Shown here in pieces: positions 49,107-58,110 of a stretch of DNA of 64,000 bases (position 1 is the first letter of the stretch; each line of letters opens with the position of its first letter). The translations under genes were made by a program, and so were the position numbers. Under the pieces are notes generated by a model. That model ran no database searches. It was not told the origin of the DNA and worked only from the letters and a program-made list of their open reading frames with translations. Source of the stretch: Actinobacteria bacterium IMCC26207 (GTDB lineage: Bacteria; Actinomycetota; Acidimicrobiia; Acidimicrobiales; Microtrichaceae); contig LCZK01000009.1 of NCBI GenBank assembly GCA_001025035.1, forward strand, positions 1 through 64,000, given 5' to 3'.

Positions 49107-50267
49107 CTAGACCTGCGAGACCGAGGCCACCTTCCAGACTGCTTCGACTTCGTATTCACAGCCTTCAATGACCCCACATGTGATCTGTGGAATATGCCGC
49201 TCCACCTGAACCTCTACCTGCAATGACAGCGCTGGGCCATCCGCCGGAGTTCCCGTGATCACCAAGGTTGTTGCCAGAGAGTGACGATCAAACGCAACCA
49301 CTTCTACTGTTCGAGATGTTTCGGCCCAAGCCCAACCGGCATGCAAAAGCGCAGCGCGATCAGCAACCTGCGCTGGGCCAGCAGAGAGTGATGCCACACC
49401 GCGGCAGTGCTCGCCCACGGTGGTCAGATCTTGTGGCGAACCTGGGGATGTTCGAGCGGAGCGGTTCAAGATCTGGGCAGTAGTGCTGTCGTCCAAATAG
49501 GCCCACGCGTATCCATCTGGAAAGGTCAGCGCAGTGGGCGCAAAGCGGTGTCCTCCGGTATGCGAGGCCCGCCACACTCTGACCTTTCCCAGCGCATCGT
49601 CAAGCTGGGAGGAGATTGTGGAATACAGAGCCATGCCCGCCTGACCGCAGCAGACATCACGTTTGCCGTGTGTGCAGATCAGCAGGTCAATCACATCTGC
49701 CTCAACCATCACCTGGTACTGCGCAAAGGCTGCAATTGCAGGTTCGTCTGCATTCAGCAATGCCCGAGCTAACGGCACAACCTGTGCTGAATCAATCAGC
49801 CATTCGCGCCGATCAAAGGGGACCGCTGTTTCGACCTGAAAGACCTGAGGTGCAGACGCAGCAATGGAGGGGTCAGAGGGGATGGACTGCTTCTCAAAGG
49901 CCAAGACGCGCACAGCTTTTGGATCAGCACCGTTTGAACCAGCACCGTTTGGACCAGCACCGGCCATGCCCGCTGAGGCTGCGACAAGTCCTTGTGGGCG
50001 CCATCTGCGACCATCAGGGCCTGTCAGGCTGGCAAAGGGTTTCCTATTGGCACGATGCTCGGCAGTCTGCAAGCTTTCGGCAGCGTCATGCTCGCTCAGC
50101 GCGAAGAACGTGTCGTGTAGCGAGATATCTCGCTCCCAGGGCAGCGGAACCTCAATGCAGAGAAAAGCATCGTAGGCACCAGCAGAGCCGATCGGGTCTG
50201 CAAGAAAACTTTGGCGAAACGGGGAGCAACGCTCAGAGGTAATCGCTAACTCGACCAAAGGCTGCAT
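49107..50267 (-). CDS. Sucrase/ferredoxin-like protein
   Basis: 386 residues from the ATG at 50267 (MQPLVELAITSERCSPFRQSF). The frame extends to 50333 but would nearly touch the divergent TetR gene. LICTHGKRDVCCGQAGMAL and VWRASHTGGHRFAPTALTFPDGYAWAYLD are signatures of the Suc_Fer-like family. It has a thioredoxin-like [2Fe-2S] ferredoxin fold with Cys in CTHGKRDVCC and the His-containing HTGGHRFA loop. Substrate and reaction are not established despite the name. An insertion of GPNGAGSNGADPK-type repeats lies near residue 105. It diverges from the TetR gene at 50348. Confidence 0.85.
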   Translation of the reverse strand: MQPLVELAITSERCSPFRQSFLADPIGSAGAYDAFLCIEVPLPWERDISLHDTFFALSEHDAAESLQTAEHRANRKPFASLTGPDGRRWRPQGLVAASAGMAGAGPNGAGSNGADPKAVRVLAFEKQSIPSDPSIAASAPQVFQVETAVPFDRREWLIDSAQVVPLARALLNADEPAIAAFAQYQVMVEADVIDLLICTHGKRDVCCGQAGMALYSTISSQLDDALGKVRVWRASHTGGHRFAPTALTFPDGYAWAYLDDSTTAQILNRSARTSPGSPQDLTTVGEHCRGVASLSAGPAQVADRAALLHAGWAWAETSRTVEVVAFDRHSLATTLVITGTPADGPALSLQVEVQVERHIPQITCGVIEGCEYEVEAVWKVASVSQV

Positions 50268-50347
50268 GACACTGCACTCTAGGTCTGACTCAGAGCCTCT
50301 GACCGCTCGCGCAACAGAAGCCCAAGCGTCCACGCGCGAGTAACCTT

Positions 50348-50944
50348 GTGCAACTTGCTATGAGACTTCCTGCTGCCGAACGCCGAGAACAACTTCTCCA
50401 CACTGCAGTGTCGGTGTTTGCCGAACATGGGTATCACGCCACATCCATGAACGAGGTGGCAGAGGCCGCTGGAGTTACCAAGCCAGTTCTCTACCAGCAC
50501 TTTGCATCCAAGCGCGAGTTGTTTATTGAGTTGCTGACTGAGATCGGCGCGGAGTTGCAAGAGACCATCTCAAAAGCGACCGCCGAGGCCGCCGGGCCGC
50601 GACAGCAGATTGAGAATGGGTTCAGGGCTTATTTTGGATATGCAAGCGAGCACACCGATTCGTTCAAGGTGCTCTTTGGTGCAGGGGCCCGGAGGGACCC
50701 CGAGTTTGCCTCCTTCGCGCTAGGGGTAGAAACCTCCATTGCCGAAAGCATCGCCGATTTGATCATGGTCGAGGGTGAGCCTGTGACGCATCGCTACTTA
50801 CTAGCTCACAGCATCGTGGGCATGACCGAAGCCGCTACTCGCTACTGGCTATCGCATCAGCGCGAACCCGGGGTAGACCTACTAGCCGAGCAACTCTCTC
50901 AGCTGGCCTGGTCTGGCATGCGTGGCATTCGCAGCCCTTCTTGA
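50348..50944 (+). CDS. TetR-family transcriptional regulator
   Basis: 198 residues from a GTG; the ATG at 50360 is an equal candidate. LPAAERREQLLHTAVSVFAEHGYHATSMNEVAEAAGVTKPVLYQHFASKRELFIELL is a classical TetR DNA-binding domain. The C-terminal domain (YFGYASEHTDSFKVLFGAGARRDPEFASF...) resembles the TetR_C branch often linked to fatty-acid or lipid regulators in Actinobacteria. It diverges from the sucrase/ferredoxin-like gene (80 bases between chosen starts) and is upstream of ppa. Target genes unknown. Confidence 0.88.
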   Translation: MQLAMRLPAAERREQLLHTAVSVFAEHGYHATSMNEVAEAAGVTKPVLYQHFASKRELFIELLTEIGAELQETISKATAEAAGPRQQIENGFRAYFGYASEHTDSFKVLFGAGARRDPEFASFALGVETSIAESIADLIMVEGEPVTHRYLLAHSIVGMTEAATRYWLSHQREPGVDLLAEQLSQLAWSGMRGIRSPS

Positions 50945-50997
50945 ACCAACCCAGCCAGAACCACAGATAGCCACAACAACAGATAGGCAATACGAAC

Positions 50998-51519
50998 ATG
51001 ACCAAAGAATCCCCCCAAGGCCAACGAGAGGGAGACGGCTCAGACTGGTACGAGGTTGTTGTTGAGATCCCGAAAGGGTCGCGCAACAAGTACGAGATCG
51101 ACCACGACCACGGCGAGGCTTGGCTGGATCGCCACCTCTTCTCAACCACTGTGTACCCCACTGAGTATGGGTTCTTCCCAAACACCTTGGCTGAGGATGG
51201 CGACCCGCTAGATGCACTCGTACTCCTCGAAGAGGCGACCTTTCCTGGGTGCCATATTCGCGCCCGGCCTATTGCGGTGCTCGAGATGACCGACGAGGCC
51301 GGCAGAGACCTGAAGGTGCTCTGCGTTCCTTCCGGTGACCCAAGGTGGGATTATTTGCAGGACGTAGGCGATGTTCCTAAGCATCAGCTCGCAGAGATTC
51401 AGCAGTTCTTTAAGGTCTACAAAGACCTCGAACCGGGCAAGGCAAGTGTTGTTGGCGAATGGAGTAATCGTGCCGCAGCAATTTCTGCGATTGCTGCAGA
51501 CCGCGCCAGGTTCGTGTAG
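50998..51519 (+). CDS. ppa: Inorganic pyrophosphatase (family I)
   Basis: 173 residues, near the usual size. VVVEIPKGSRNKYEIDHDHG, YPTEYGFFPNTLAEDGDPLDALVLL (the D-G-D-P-x-D signature with metal-binding Asp residues) and DVPKHQLAEIQQFFKVYKDLEPGK are characteristic. It hydrolyses pyrophosphate to two phosphates in the cytoplasm, pulling biosynthetic reactions forward. It follows TetR by 53 bases on the same strand; housekeeping function makes co-regulation by TetR unlikely. Confidence 0.96.
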   Translation: MTKESPQGQREGDGSDWYEVVVEIPKGSRNKYEIDHDHGEAWLDRHLFSTTVYPTEYGFFPNTLAEDGDPLDALVLLEEATFPGCHIRARPIAVLEMTDEAGRDLKVLCVPSGDPRWDYLQDVGDVPKHQLAEIQQFFKVYKDLEPGKASVVGEWSNRAAAISAIAADRARFV

Positions 51520-51607
51520 GTCATTCTTGCAACTTGAAACTATCCCAAGAATTTTCTCAGGTTTGGGCTAGCTTCTGTTTGTTAACACGACTGAAAGGGA
51601 ACTCATT

Positions 51608-52009
51608 ATGTTGTCTCTGCTAGCTCAGAATTCAAGCTCAGGTGGCGCCCTCGGCGGCGGCATCGCCTTTGTGTTGTTTATCGTGGGCATCGGCCTCACC
51701 GTCTTGATCTTGGCCTCCATGTGGAAGATCTTCGCCAAGATGACCCAGCCCGGATGGTACGGAATCATTCCCATTTTCAACTACTGCGTGATTGCTAAGA
51801 AATCTGGCAAAGACTGGTGGTGGGGACTCCTGACCGTGGTTCCCTGTATTCAAATTATTTTCCAAATCATATTGTTGAACCAGCTTTCAAAGCTGTTTGG
51901 TAAGGGAGTCGGCTACACCCTCGGACTTATCTTCTTGCCATTCATCTTTCTGCCAATTCTCGCCTTTGGGTCCGCCGAGTATCAGGGTCCAGACGGCAAA
52001 GCCTTCTGA
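51608..52009 (+). CDS. DUF5684-like small membrane protein
   Basis: 133 residues with three or four membrane segments (about 16-37, 68-88, 102-122). KMTQPGWYGIIPIFNYCVIAKKSGKDWWWGLLTVVPCI between the first and second segments matches DUF5684, and also resembles the region in signal-peptidase-associated membrane proteins of Actinobacteria. Function unknown. AAAGGGAA lies eight bases before the ATG. The gene is separated by 88 bases from ppa. Confidence 0.7.
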   Translation: MLSLLAQNSSSGGALGGGIAFVLFIVGIGLTVLILASMWKIFAKMTQPGWYGIIPIFNYCVIAKKSGKDWWWGLLTVVPCIQIIFQIILLNQLSKLFGKGVGYTLGLIFLPFIFLPILAFGSAEYQGPDGKAF

Positions 52010-52041
52010 ACCGAACAGGTTTCTGAACGAAATGAACTGAG

Positions 52042-53127
52042 TTACTCAGGGTTACGCGGTACCTCGATATTCATCTGGGTACCGCGAACCCTGACCTCTC
52101 GATGTGACAGTGCTTCAAAGGCAGCTTGATCCTGATTAGTCAGGTCTCTCCCCGACAAGCTTCGAGGCCAGCGCTTGTCATAGAGAACTGCTGCGAGTTC
52201 AACGCTGTACAAGTACAGCGTGCCTAGCAGATAGCTCCAAGACAACAACCCGAGCACCAGCACGAACACCCCATAGGTGTCGCTTGACTGGGTCACGATT
52301 CGAGTCACGTAGTAGCCGCCCAGTGACTGCAAGGCCCACCAGCCCAGCCCCGTGGCGAGAGCTCCAGGGAGTTGGTTACGAAGCGGGATTTTTCTTGCGC
52401 ATAACACCGCATGAAGTCCCAGATAGCCAACGGCACCTGCCAGCACGGCCAAGGCAGCGGAGAGCACCCAGCGCAGGGCAGCCGAGGCTTCGCCAGCGAG
52501 CAACCAGCGCCCAGCACCCGTGAGTACTGCGCAGACAAGGATCAGCAGCGCACCTGGTAGGTCCCGCAACCTGCGCAGCAACCACGGCGGGCGATCAAAT
52601 TGGGGTACTTCCCACATGGTGTTGAGCGACTCCTGCAACATGTCGAGTAGACCAAGGCCCGCCCATATCGAGACCAGAATCGATGCAATCAGCACAAAAG
52701 CGCTGCCTCCGATCGAACCAGTTTCTTTAGAAATCTCGGTGCCAATCACTGGCACATTCCCGAGAACCGAATCAATCAACTTGTTCTGCAGGTCCTCATT
52801 GTTGCGCAGGATCAACCCGAGCGCATTTACAAAAGCCAGCATCAGAGGGAACAGTGAGAAGAACCCCTTATATGCAAGCAGCATTGCTAACTGCCCGCCC
52901 TTATCGTCACCAAACTTCTTTGCCACGCCGAAGGTGATAGCGAGTACTGGCACACCTCGATGCCACGCATCAACGCGATCAATGGTTCGGTTCAGCAGAT
53001 TCTGCTCAGGCTGCTCAGACTCTTGAGACTGCTCCCGAGTTGAGTCCTCACTGACCTGTTCCTGTGCCACCACCTTCACAGGGTAGGCGTCAGTGCTGTG
53101 GATGCACCCAAATCTGAGCTTCGCCAT
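52042..53127 (-). CDS. YihY/BrkB-like (virulence factor BrkB) integral membrane protein
   Basis: 361 residues from the ATG at 53127; the frame opens at 53169, only six bases from the divergent DUF4230 start, and a GTG at 53070 is another option. An N-terminal hydrophilic Gln/Glu-rich region (EQVSEDSTREQSQESEQPEQ), then about six membrane segments: LLAYKGFFSLFPLMLAFVNALGLIL, FVLIASILVSIWAGLGLLDMLQESLNTMWE and TYGVFVLVLGLLSWSYLLGTLYLYSVELAAVL are typical of the YihY/RNase-BN-like family. The family's role is unclear. The C-terminus is charged. Confidence 0.85.
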   Translation of the reverse strand: MAKLRFGCIHSTDAYPVKVVAQEQVSEDSTREQSQESEQPEQNLLNRTIDRVDAWHRGVPVLAITFGVAKKFGDDKGGQLAMLLAYKGFFSLFPLMLAFVNALGLILRNNEDLQNKLIDSVLGNVPVIGTEISKETGSIGGSAFVLIASILVSIWAGLGLLDMLQESLNTMWEVPQFDRPPWLLRRLRDLPGALLILVCAVLTGAGRWLLAGEASAALRWVLSAALAVLAGAVGYLGLHAVLCARKIPLRNQLPGALATGLGWWALQSLGGYYVTRIVTQSSDTYGVFVLVLGLLSWSYLLGTLYLYSVELAAVLYDKRWPRSLSGRDLTNQDQAAFEALSHREVRVRGTQMNIEVPRNPE

Positions 53128-53175
53128 ACTGAGCACAGGCCAAAGCGCCCGACCTACTGACCCGAGCACTAGCTT

Positions 53176-53841
53176 ATGAAGGTGGGAACCCTCCAGAAGC
53201 AGCGCGCAAAAACCAGCGCCACAACGACTCTGCTCTTAGGAGCCATCGCTCTCTGCCTGCTTGGACTGCTCGTAGTCGGCGTCCTGTTCCTAGTCAACCC
53301 CTTCGGGAATGAAACGGTGGATCGTTCTGGCCCGACGGTGCTGGAACGAATCCGAAAGCTCGAAGAGTTCACCGCTGCCGAGGGCACGTTCACTCAAGAT
53401 GTCGACCTTGAGACAGACGCAAAATACTTGCCGGGCTTTCTGAAGGGCGAACGAGTCACGGCCCTCGTGACCGGGACGGTGAGAGCCACGGTTAATTTTT
53501 CTGAACTCGATGAGGGCGCAATTCAGGTAGACGAGTCCACCAATACCATCCGCCTGACCCTGCCCGAACCCGCGCTGAGCGATGCTGATATCGATGAATC
53601 CTCCGCTCGGATTGTGTCGAGAAACCGCGGCATTGTTGACCGCTTTGACGACTTCTTCTCTGCCAACCCCACCGATGATGCTCCTCTGTATCAGGCTGCC
53701 GAAAAAAAGGTAGAGGCGGCTGCCAAAACTTCTGACCTAGTGGAACAAGGGCGGCAAAACACCGAGGACTGGCTCACCACGTTTCTGCAAGCTGCCGGAT
53801 TTGAAAACGTAGAAATCACTTGGAAGAAATCCCCCGCCTAG
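53176..53841 (+). CDS. DUF4230-like membrane-anchored protein
   Basis: 221 residues. One transmembrane segment (about 18-41), then an extracytoplasmic region: SGPTVLERIRKLEEFTAAEGTFTQDVDLETDAKYLPGFLKGERVTALVTGTVRATVNFSEL, with VLERIRKLxEL and GERxxxxxxGxVxAxVDF patterns typical of DUF4230. The C-terminal half is helical (AEKKVEAAAKTSDLVEQGRQNTEDWLTTFLQAAGFENVEI). Function unknown. Followed 51 bases later by the ABC-transporter pair on the same strand. Confidence 0.82.
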   Translation: MKVGTLQKQRAKTSATTTLLLGAIALCLLGLLVVGVLFLVNPFGNETVDRSGPTVLERIRKLEEFTAAEGTFTQDVDLETDAKYLPGFLKGERVTALVTGTVRATVNFSELDEGAIQVDESTNTIRLTLPEPALSDADIDESSARIVSRNRGIVDRFDDFFSANPTDDAPLYQAAEKKVEAAAKTSDLVEQGRQNTEDWLTTFLQAAGFENVEITWKKSPA

Positions 53842-53892
53842 TCTGGCGAGGCTACAAAGTCCTGCAACGCAGGCACCAATATCGGAGGGCAA

Positions 53893-54636
53893 GTGAGCAA
53901 CGCAGTGCAAACAAGCTGGGCGGCACAGGTTCACGGCGCGGCCAAGATCTATGGCAGCGGCGAGAACGAGGTGCGTGCGTTAGATCACGTGACTGTTGGA
54001 TTCGAAAAAGGTGCGTTCACTGCAATCATGGGCCCCTCCGGTTCGGGCAAGTCAACCCTGATGCAGTGCGCCGCAGGACTGGATCGACTCACCGCAGGAA
54101 CTGCATTCATCGGCGATGTCGACATCACCAAGTTGGGCGAGAAGGCGCTGACCTTGCTGCGTCGCGACAAAGTGGGGTTCATCTTTCAGCAGTTCAACTT
54201 GTTGCCCACCTTGACTGCTGAAGAGAACATCACCTTTCCCCTCGACCTTGCGGGCCGCAAGCCAGATCCTGCTTGGATGACCCATGTCGTCAACACCGTG
54301 GGCCTGTCTGATCGCCTGCATCACAAGCCCTCAGAACTTTCTGGAGGGCAACAACAGCGAGTTGCCGTGGCCCGAGCCCTTGTAGAGCGACCAGAAATTA
54401 TCTTCGCCGATGAGCCCACAGGAAACCTGGACTCCACTTCCTCGGCAGAGATCCTGTCGTTTATGGAGGGTGCGGTGAAGGAGTTCGGCCAAACAGTTGT
54501 GATGGTGACTCACGATCCAGTTGCCGCATCTCATGCAAGCCGGGTGTTGTTCCTAGCCGACGGACGTATCGTTGATGAGCTCATGGCCCCCACACGGGAT
54601 TCTGTTCTTGACCGTATGCGCAATCTTGGCGACTGA
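53893..54636 (+). CDS. ABC transporter ATP-binding protein (MacB/LolD type)
   Basis: 247 residues from a GTG with GGAGGG three to four bases upstream. Walker A MGPSGSGKSTLMQCAAG, Q-loop FIFQQFNLLPTLTAEENITFPL, signature LSGGQQQRVAVARAL, Walker B IIFADEPTGNLDS and switch His in VMVTHDPVAA. IFQQFNLLPTLTAxEN is typical of the MacB/LolD/FtsE type exporters, which couple to FtsX-like permeases. The permease gene follows 12 bases later, so the two form one exporter; its cargo is not known. Confidence 0.95.
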   Translation: MSNAVQTSWAAQVHGAAKIYGSGENEVRALDHVTVGFEKGAFTAIMGPSGSGKSTLMQCAAGLDRLTAGTAFIGDVDITKLGEKALTLLRRDKVGFIFQQFNLLPTLTAEENITFPLDLAGRKPDPAWMTHVVNTVGLSDRLHHKPSELSGGQQQRVAVARALVERPEIIFADEPTGNLDSTSSAEILSFMEGAVKEFGQTVVMVTHDPVAASHASRVLFLADGRIVDELMAPTRDSVLDRMRNLGD

Positions 54637-54648
54637 GCGGACTGACCC

Positions 54649-57186
54649 ATGTTTAGCTACGCCCTCAAGAGCCTTCGGGCAAATATCACTCGACTCGTTG
54701 CCACTGCCCTTGCAGTAATCCTTGGTATTGGATTCCTAGCCTCTGGATTAATGCTCACCGATGCCATGCGATCAGGCCTGACTGGCGATGTTGAGGAGCA
54801 GTACCAAAATGTTGACTTTGCCATTATTGCAACGGCGAGCAGCGAGCAGAGCAGCGGGATGGACTTTCAGCTCACTGTTCCCGAATCGGTGCTTGCAACA
54901 GCACGAGCTACCCCCGGGGTAGAGGCCGCTGCCGGAGAAATCCAAGCTGACGCCCGCGTGTTGCGCCCAGATGGCACGACGGCGAATCTGCGTTCTCAAG
55001 GACGATCCTGGATTGCAGACTCAGAACTCAACCCGCTGAGTTTGGATGAGGGCTCTGCGCCCAAAGGGTCAGCCCAAGTAGTACTTGACCGAAAGCTTGC
55101 CAGCGAGGCTGGCGCTTCGGTGGGCGACACAGTCTCGGTGCAAACGCCTGCAGGAACCAAGCAGTTCAAAGTCTCTGGGATCTCCTCCTTTGGCCGCCAG
55201 GACGCACTCGACGACGGTGGAACAATCTCATTTTCTGAAGAGACTGCAGTACAGGTTCTCAACGCAGGAACGCCTGGGTTTAGCGATGTCCTCTTGCGCA
55301 CTTCAGGTGACCCAGCAACTGTTCAAGCTGCACTAGAAGAGGCGCTGCCGACCTCTGTAGCTATCCAAACCGGGGAGCAGTTTGTATCGGATGCAGCAGA
55401 GTCCGCCTCGGCATTTATCAGTCTTCTTCGGCCAGTGCTGCAGGGGTTTGCGTATCTGTCGATGTTTGTTGCCGCCTTCGTCATTTTCAACACCTTCTCG
55501 GTAGTCGTAACCCAACGCTTTCGCGAACTTGCACTCATCCGCGCCGTTGGCGGAACACCCGCTCAGGTTCGCAGGTCGCTCATCTTTGAGGGGATGGCGA
55601 TCGGCGTGGTGGCCAGCGCTCTCGGCATTGTGGTGGGAGCCGGTTTAGCTATTGGCCTGCAGGCTTTGTTGCGACAGTTCGATTTAGAAATCCCGGGTGC
55701 AGGAGTCAAAATCTCTACCTACACGGTGGTGCTCTGCATGCTGATTGGTGTTGTCGTCACAACCCTGTCTGTCATCGTCCCAGCGTTTCGAGCAGGACGA
55801 ACCAAACCTGTTGAGGCCATGCGCTCCTCTGCTGTTGATACCTCTGGATCATCTGCAGTTCGGGCAGTGTTTGGAGCAATCTTTCTGCTCGGAGCTATTG
55901 CGCTACTACTAGCTAATCGCTTTGTAGGAGTGCAGTGGTTCTATCTGACCTTTGGAGCACTCTTTTTGTTTATTGGGCTGTTCATTGGCGGTCCGCTGCT
56001 GGCTCGATTGTTTGCAATTCTTGTCCGTCCGATCATGGCCCTATTCGGCATGACTGGCCGTCTGGCTGCTGATAACGCCGTGCGAAACCCAAAGCGCACA
56101 GCCACCACTGCCAACGCATTAGTCATCGGACTCTTTCTAGTTACGCTCGTCACAGTCTCTGGCGAGGCAATGAAAACCTCGCTCGTAGATCAGCTCAGTA
56201 GCGCATCCTCACCGGACTTCATCGTGAGTTCACAAGGCGCAATAGACCCCAAGCTTGTGTCGAGCATCGACAAGACACCTGGGGTCACCAACACGGCTGC
56301 AATCAAAAGTTCGGTGGCTGTTGAGTCAACTGGTCAAGCCACGTTCGTTTCTGCAGCGAGTCTCGATGAGCTCACCAAATCTGCCGGCTTGAAGGTCACA
56401 TCGGGCTCTTCAGATGCTGTTGCGAGTGGGGCCGGAATCGCCGTCCCTGACTTTTCGAACTTCGGCGGAGGGGCGCTCTCTAGCCCAGGAGCTATCGGAG
56501 CGGGCCTCGGAGATGTCGTCATACTTCGAACGCTGGATGGCCAAGAACTGAGCCTGCCAATCGTTGCTGTCTACGAGGGCAGCTTGGAAAGTTTCGTCGG
56601 GAACATCATGAACCCAGAGACGTTCAAATCTGTGGTCGGCGAGAAGCCAGTGTCTCAGGTGTTTGTTCGGGTTGAACCGGGTCAAGCAGATGCCGTGGGC
56701 CAAGACTTAGAGAAGGTCCTGCAGGGTTACACCGGAGTCGAGGTGCAACCCGGAAACTTTATTGGTCAGATTGTGGGCACCGTCTTTGATTTTCTGATCG
56801 CCGCGGTGAACGCCCTGCTTGCCATGAGCGTGATCGTCGCGCTGGTCGGGATTGTCAATACCATGACGCTGTCGATCTTTGAACGCCGCCGGGAGCTGGG
56901 CATGGTGCGAGCACTCGGCATGACCCGCCAACAAGTCGGACGTATGGTCCGCTTTGAAGCCGTGCTGATTGGTTTGCTCGGCACACTTGTCGGGATGGGT
57001 GCTGGCATTTTGTTGAGCTGGGTAGTGATTTCGAGCATTGCGGACGGAGCGATTGACCTGTCCTTCAACTGGGCACGCGTTGGCTTGATCTTCTTGGTGG
57101 GCATTCTTGTGGGCGTGGTTGCGTCCATCCTCCCTGCTCGCAGAGCCACTCGTTTGAACATGCTCGATGCAATGAGCGAAGCCTGA
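54649..57186 (+). CDS. FtsX-domain ABC transporter permease (MacB-like)
   Basis: 845 residues. An N-terminal membrane segment (about 13-34) and extracytoplasmic MacB-PCD-like domain (about 40-260) precede an FtsX domain (about 265-390), two more membrane helices (about 405-450), a second extracytoplasmic domain (about 500-700) and a second FtsX domain (about 720-840; IVNTMTLSIFERRRELGMVRALGMTRQQVGRMV). This duplicated 8-10 helix layout is usual in Actinobacteria. Together with the preceding ATPase it likely exports lipids, lipoproteins or peptides. It converges on mutY with four bases between stops. Confidence 0.93.
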   Translation: MFSYALKSLRANITRLVATALAVILGIGFLASGLMLTDAMRSGLTGDVEEQYQNVDFAIIATASSEQSSGMDFQLTVPESVLATARATPGVEAAAGEIQADARVLRPDGTTANLRSQGRSWIADSELNPLSLDEGSAPKGSAQVVLDRKLASEAGASVGDTVSVQTPAGTKQFKVSGISSFGRQDALDDGGTISFSEETAVQVLNAGTPGFSDVLLRTSGDPATVQAALEEALPTSVAIQTGEQFVSDAAESASAFISLLRPVLQGFAYLSMFVAAFVIFNTFSVVVTQRFRELALIRAVGGTPAQVRRSLIFEGMAIGVVASALGIVVGAGLAIGLQALLRQFDLEIPGAGVKISTYTVVLCMLIGVVVTTLSVIVPAFRAGRTKPVEAMRSSAVDTSGSSAVRAVFGAIFLLGAIALLLANRFVGVQWFYLTFGALFLFIGLFIGGPLLARLFAILVRPIMALFGMTGRLAADNAVRNPKRTATTANALVIGLFLVTLVTVSGEAMKTSLVDQLSSASSPDFIVSSQGAIDPKLVSSIDKTPGVTNTAAIKSSVAVESTGQATFVSAASLDELTKSAGLKVTSGSSDAVASGAGIAVPDFSNFGGGALSSPGAIGAGLGDVVILRTLDGQELSLPIVAVYEGSLESFVGNIMNPETFKSVVGEKPVSQVFVRVEPGQADAVGQDLEKVLQGYTGVEVQPGNFIGQIVGTVFDFLIAAVNALLAMSVIVALVGIVNTMTLSIFERRRELGMVRALGMTRQQVGRMVRFEAVLIGLLGTLVGMGAGILLSWVVISSIADGAIDLSFNWARVGLIFLVGILVGVVASILPARRATRLNMLDAMSEA

Positions 57187-57190
57187 CCCC

Positions 57191-58108
57191 CTAGGGGTTC
57201 GGAGTTGTTCCAGAAATAACCCAGTTGCTGGCGCCGTCACGTTCTAAGAGACCATCGCTTACTAACGAGTCTGCAACGGCTCGAGCGCGAGCTTGTGCAT
57301 CAGCTTGACCTTCTAGTCCAGCAGCAGCACTCAGCCCCTCAGGCGAAACTGCCCCCTGTTGCGCAGCACGCAGAAGTCGGCCCCGCGCTTGGCGAGCCGA
57401 GCCCTCAAACTTGGCTTGCCTGGTCGAAACTGCTGCCGAGCCCGCAGCCGGGTCGGGTGCAGGCCAAGAAGCCCGCGCCCAAGCGCATGTGCGCCTGACT
57501 GGGCATCCTGTGCAGACCGGAGCTTGCGGCCGACAGCGCAGCGCTCCGATATCTAACAAAGCTTGGTTCCATGCCCAACTTTGTCCGCTAGGTAGCCATG
57601 CATCGGCCTGAGCCTGTGCCTCTGCCCGGCCAAGTGGTCGGCCTGCACGGCGCGCCAGAATCCGACCCAGATTGGTGTCGACAATTGCGGCATCTTCTTC
57701 AAAGGCAAAGGCCAAAACTGCTCTCGCCGTATACGGTCCGACGCCCGGAAGTGTGAGCAGATCTTCGAGTCGATTCGGAATGACTCCGCCGTTTGACTCC
57801 ACCTGAATCGCTGTCAACTGCAGGTTGCGCGCACGACGAGGGTAACCAAGACCAGCCCATTCTTCTAGCAACTCCGATAGCGGTGCCTCTGCACATGCAG
57901 CAGTGGTTGGAAACCGCTTGAGAAACGCCACCCACCTGTGCTCTGCCCGCGCCACCTGGGTTTGTTGCAACATCACTTCTGCCACGAGCACTGACCAGGG
58001 GTCTCGAGTGCGTCGCCAAGGCAGGTCACGAAGACCTGACTCTGCGGAGAGCAACACTCGCCGCTGTTCGCCTGTCAGCCCGGCATCCACCCTCGGCACG
58101 GCATCCAC
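57191..58108 (-). CDS. mutY: A/G-specific adenine DNA glycosylase
   Basis: 305 residues, short of E. coli MutY (350) but normal for Actinobacteria. Catalytic Glu44 in AEVMLQQTQ, helix-hairpin-helix LPGVGPYTARAV with Asp144 in AIVDTNLGRIL, and a 4Fe-4S loop of Cys192, 199, 202 and 208 (C-x6-C-x2-C-x5-C). The C-terminal region (about 235-300) looks like a winged helix, as in actinobacterial homologues. It removes adenine mispaired with 8-oxoguanine. Start ambiguous: GTG at 58108, 58099 or 58090 within a duplicated 18-bp sequence. Confidence 0.94.
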   Translation of the reverse strand: MDAVPRVDAGLTGEQRRVLLSAESGLRDLPWRRTRDPWSVLVAEVMLQQTQVARAEHRWVAFLKRFPTTAACAEAPLSELLEEWAGLGYPRRARNLQLTAIQVESNGGVIPNRLEDLLTLPGVGPYTARAVLAFAFEEDAAIVDTNLGRILARRAGRPLGRAEAQAQADAWLPSGQSWAWNQALLDIGALRCRPQAPVCTGCPVRRTCAWARASWPAPDPAAGSAAVSTRQAKFEGSARQARGRLLRAAQQGAVSPEGLSAAAGLEGQADAQARARAVADSLVSDGLLERDGASNWVISGTTPNP

Positions 58109-58110
58109 CC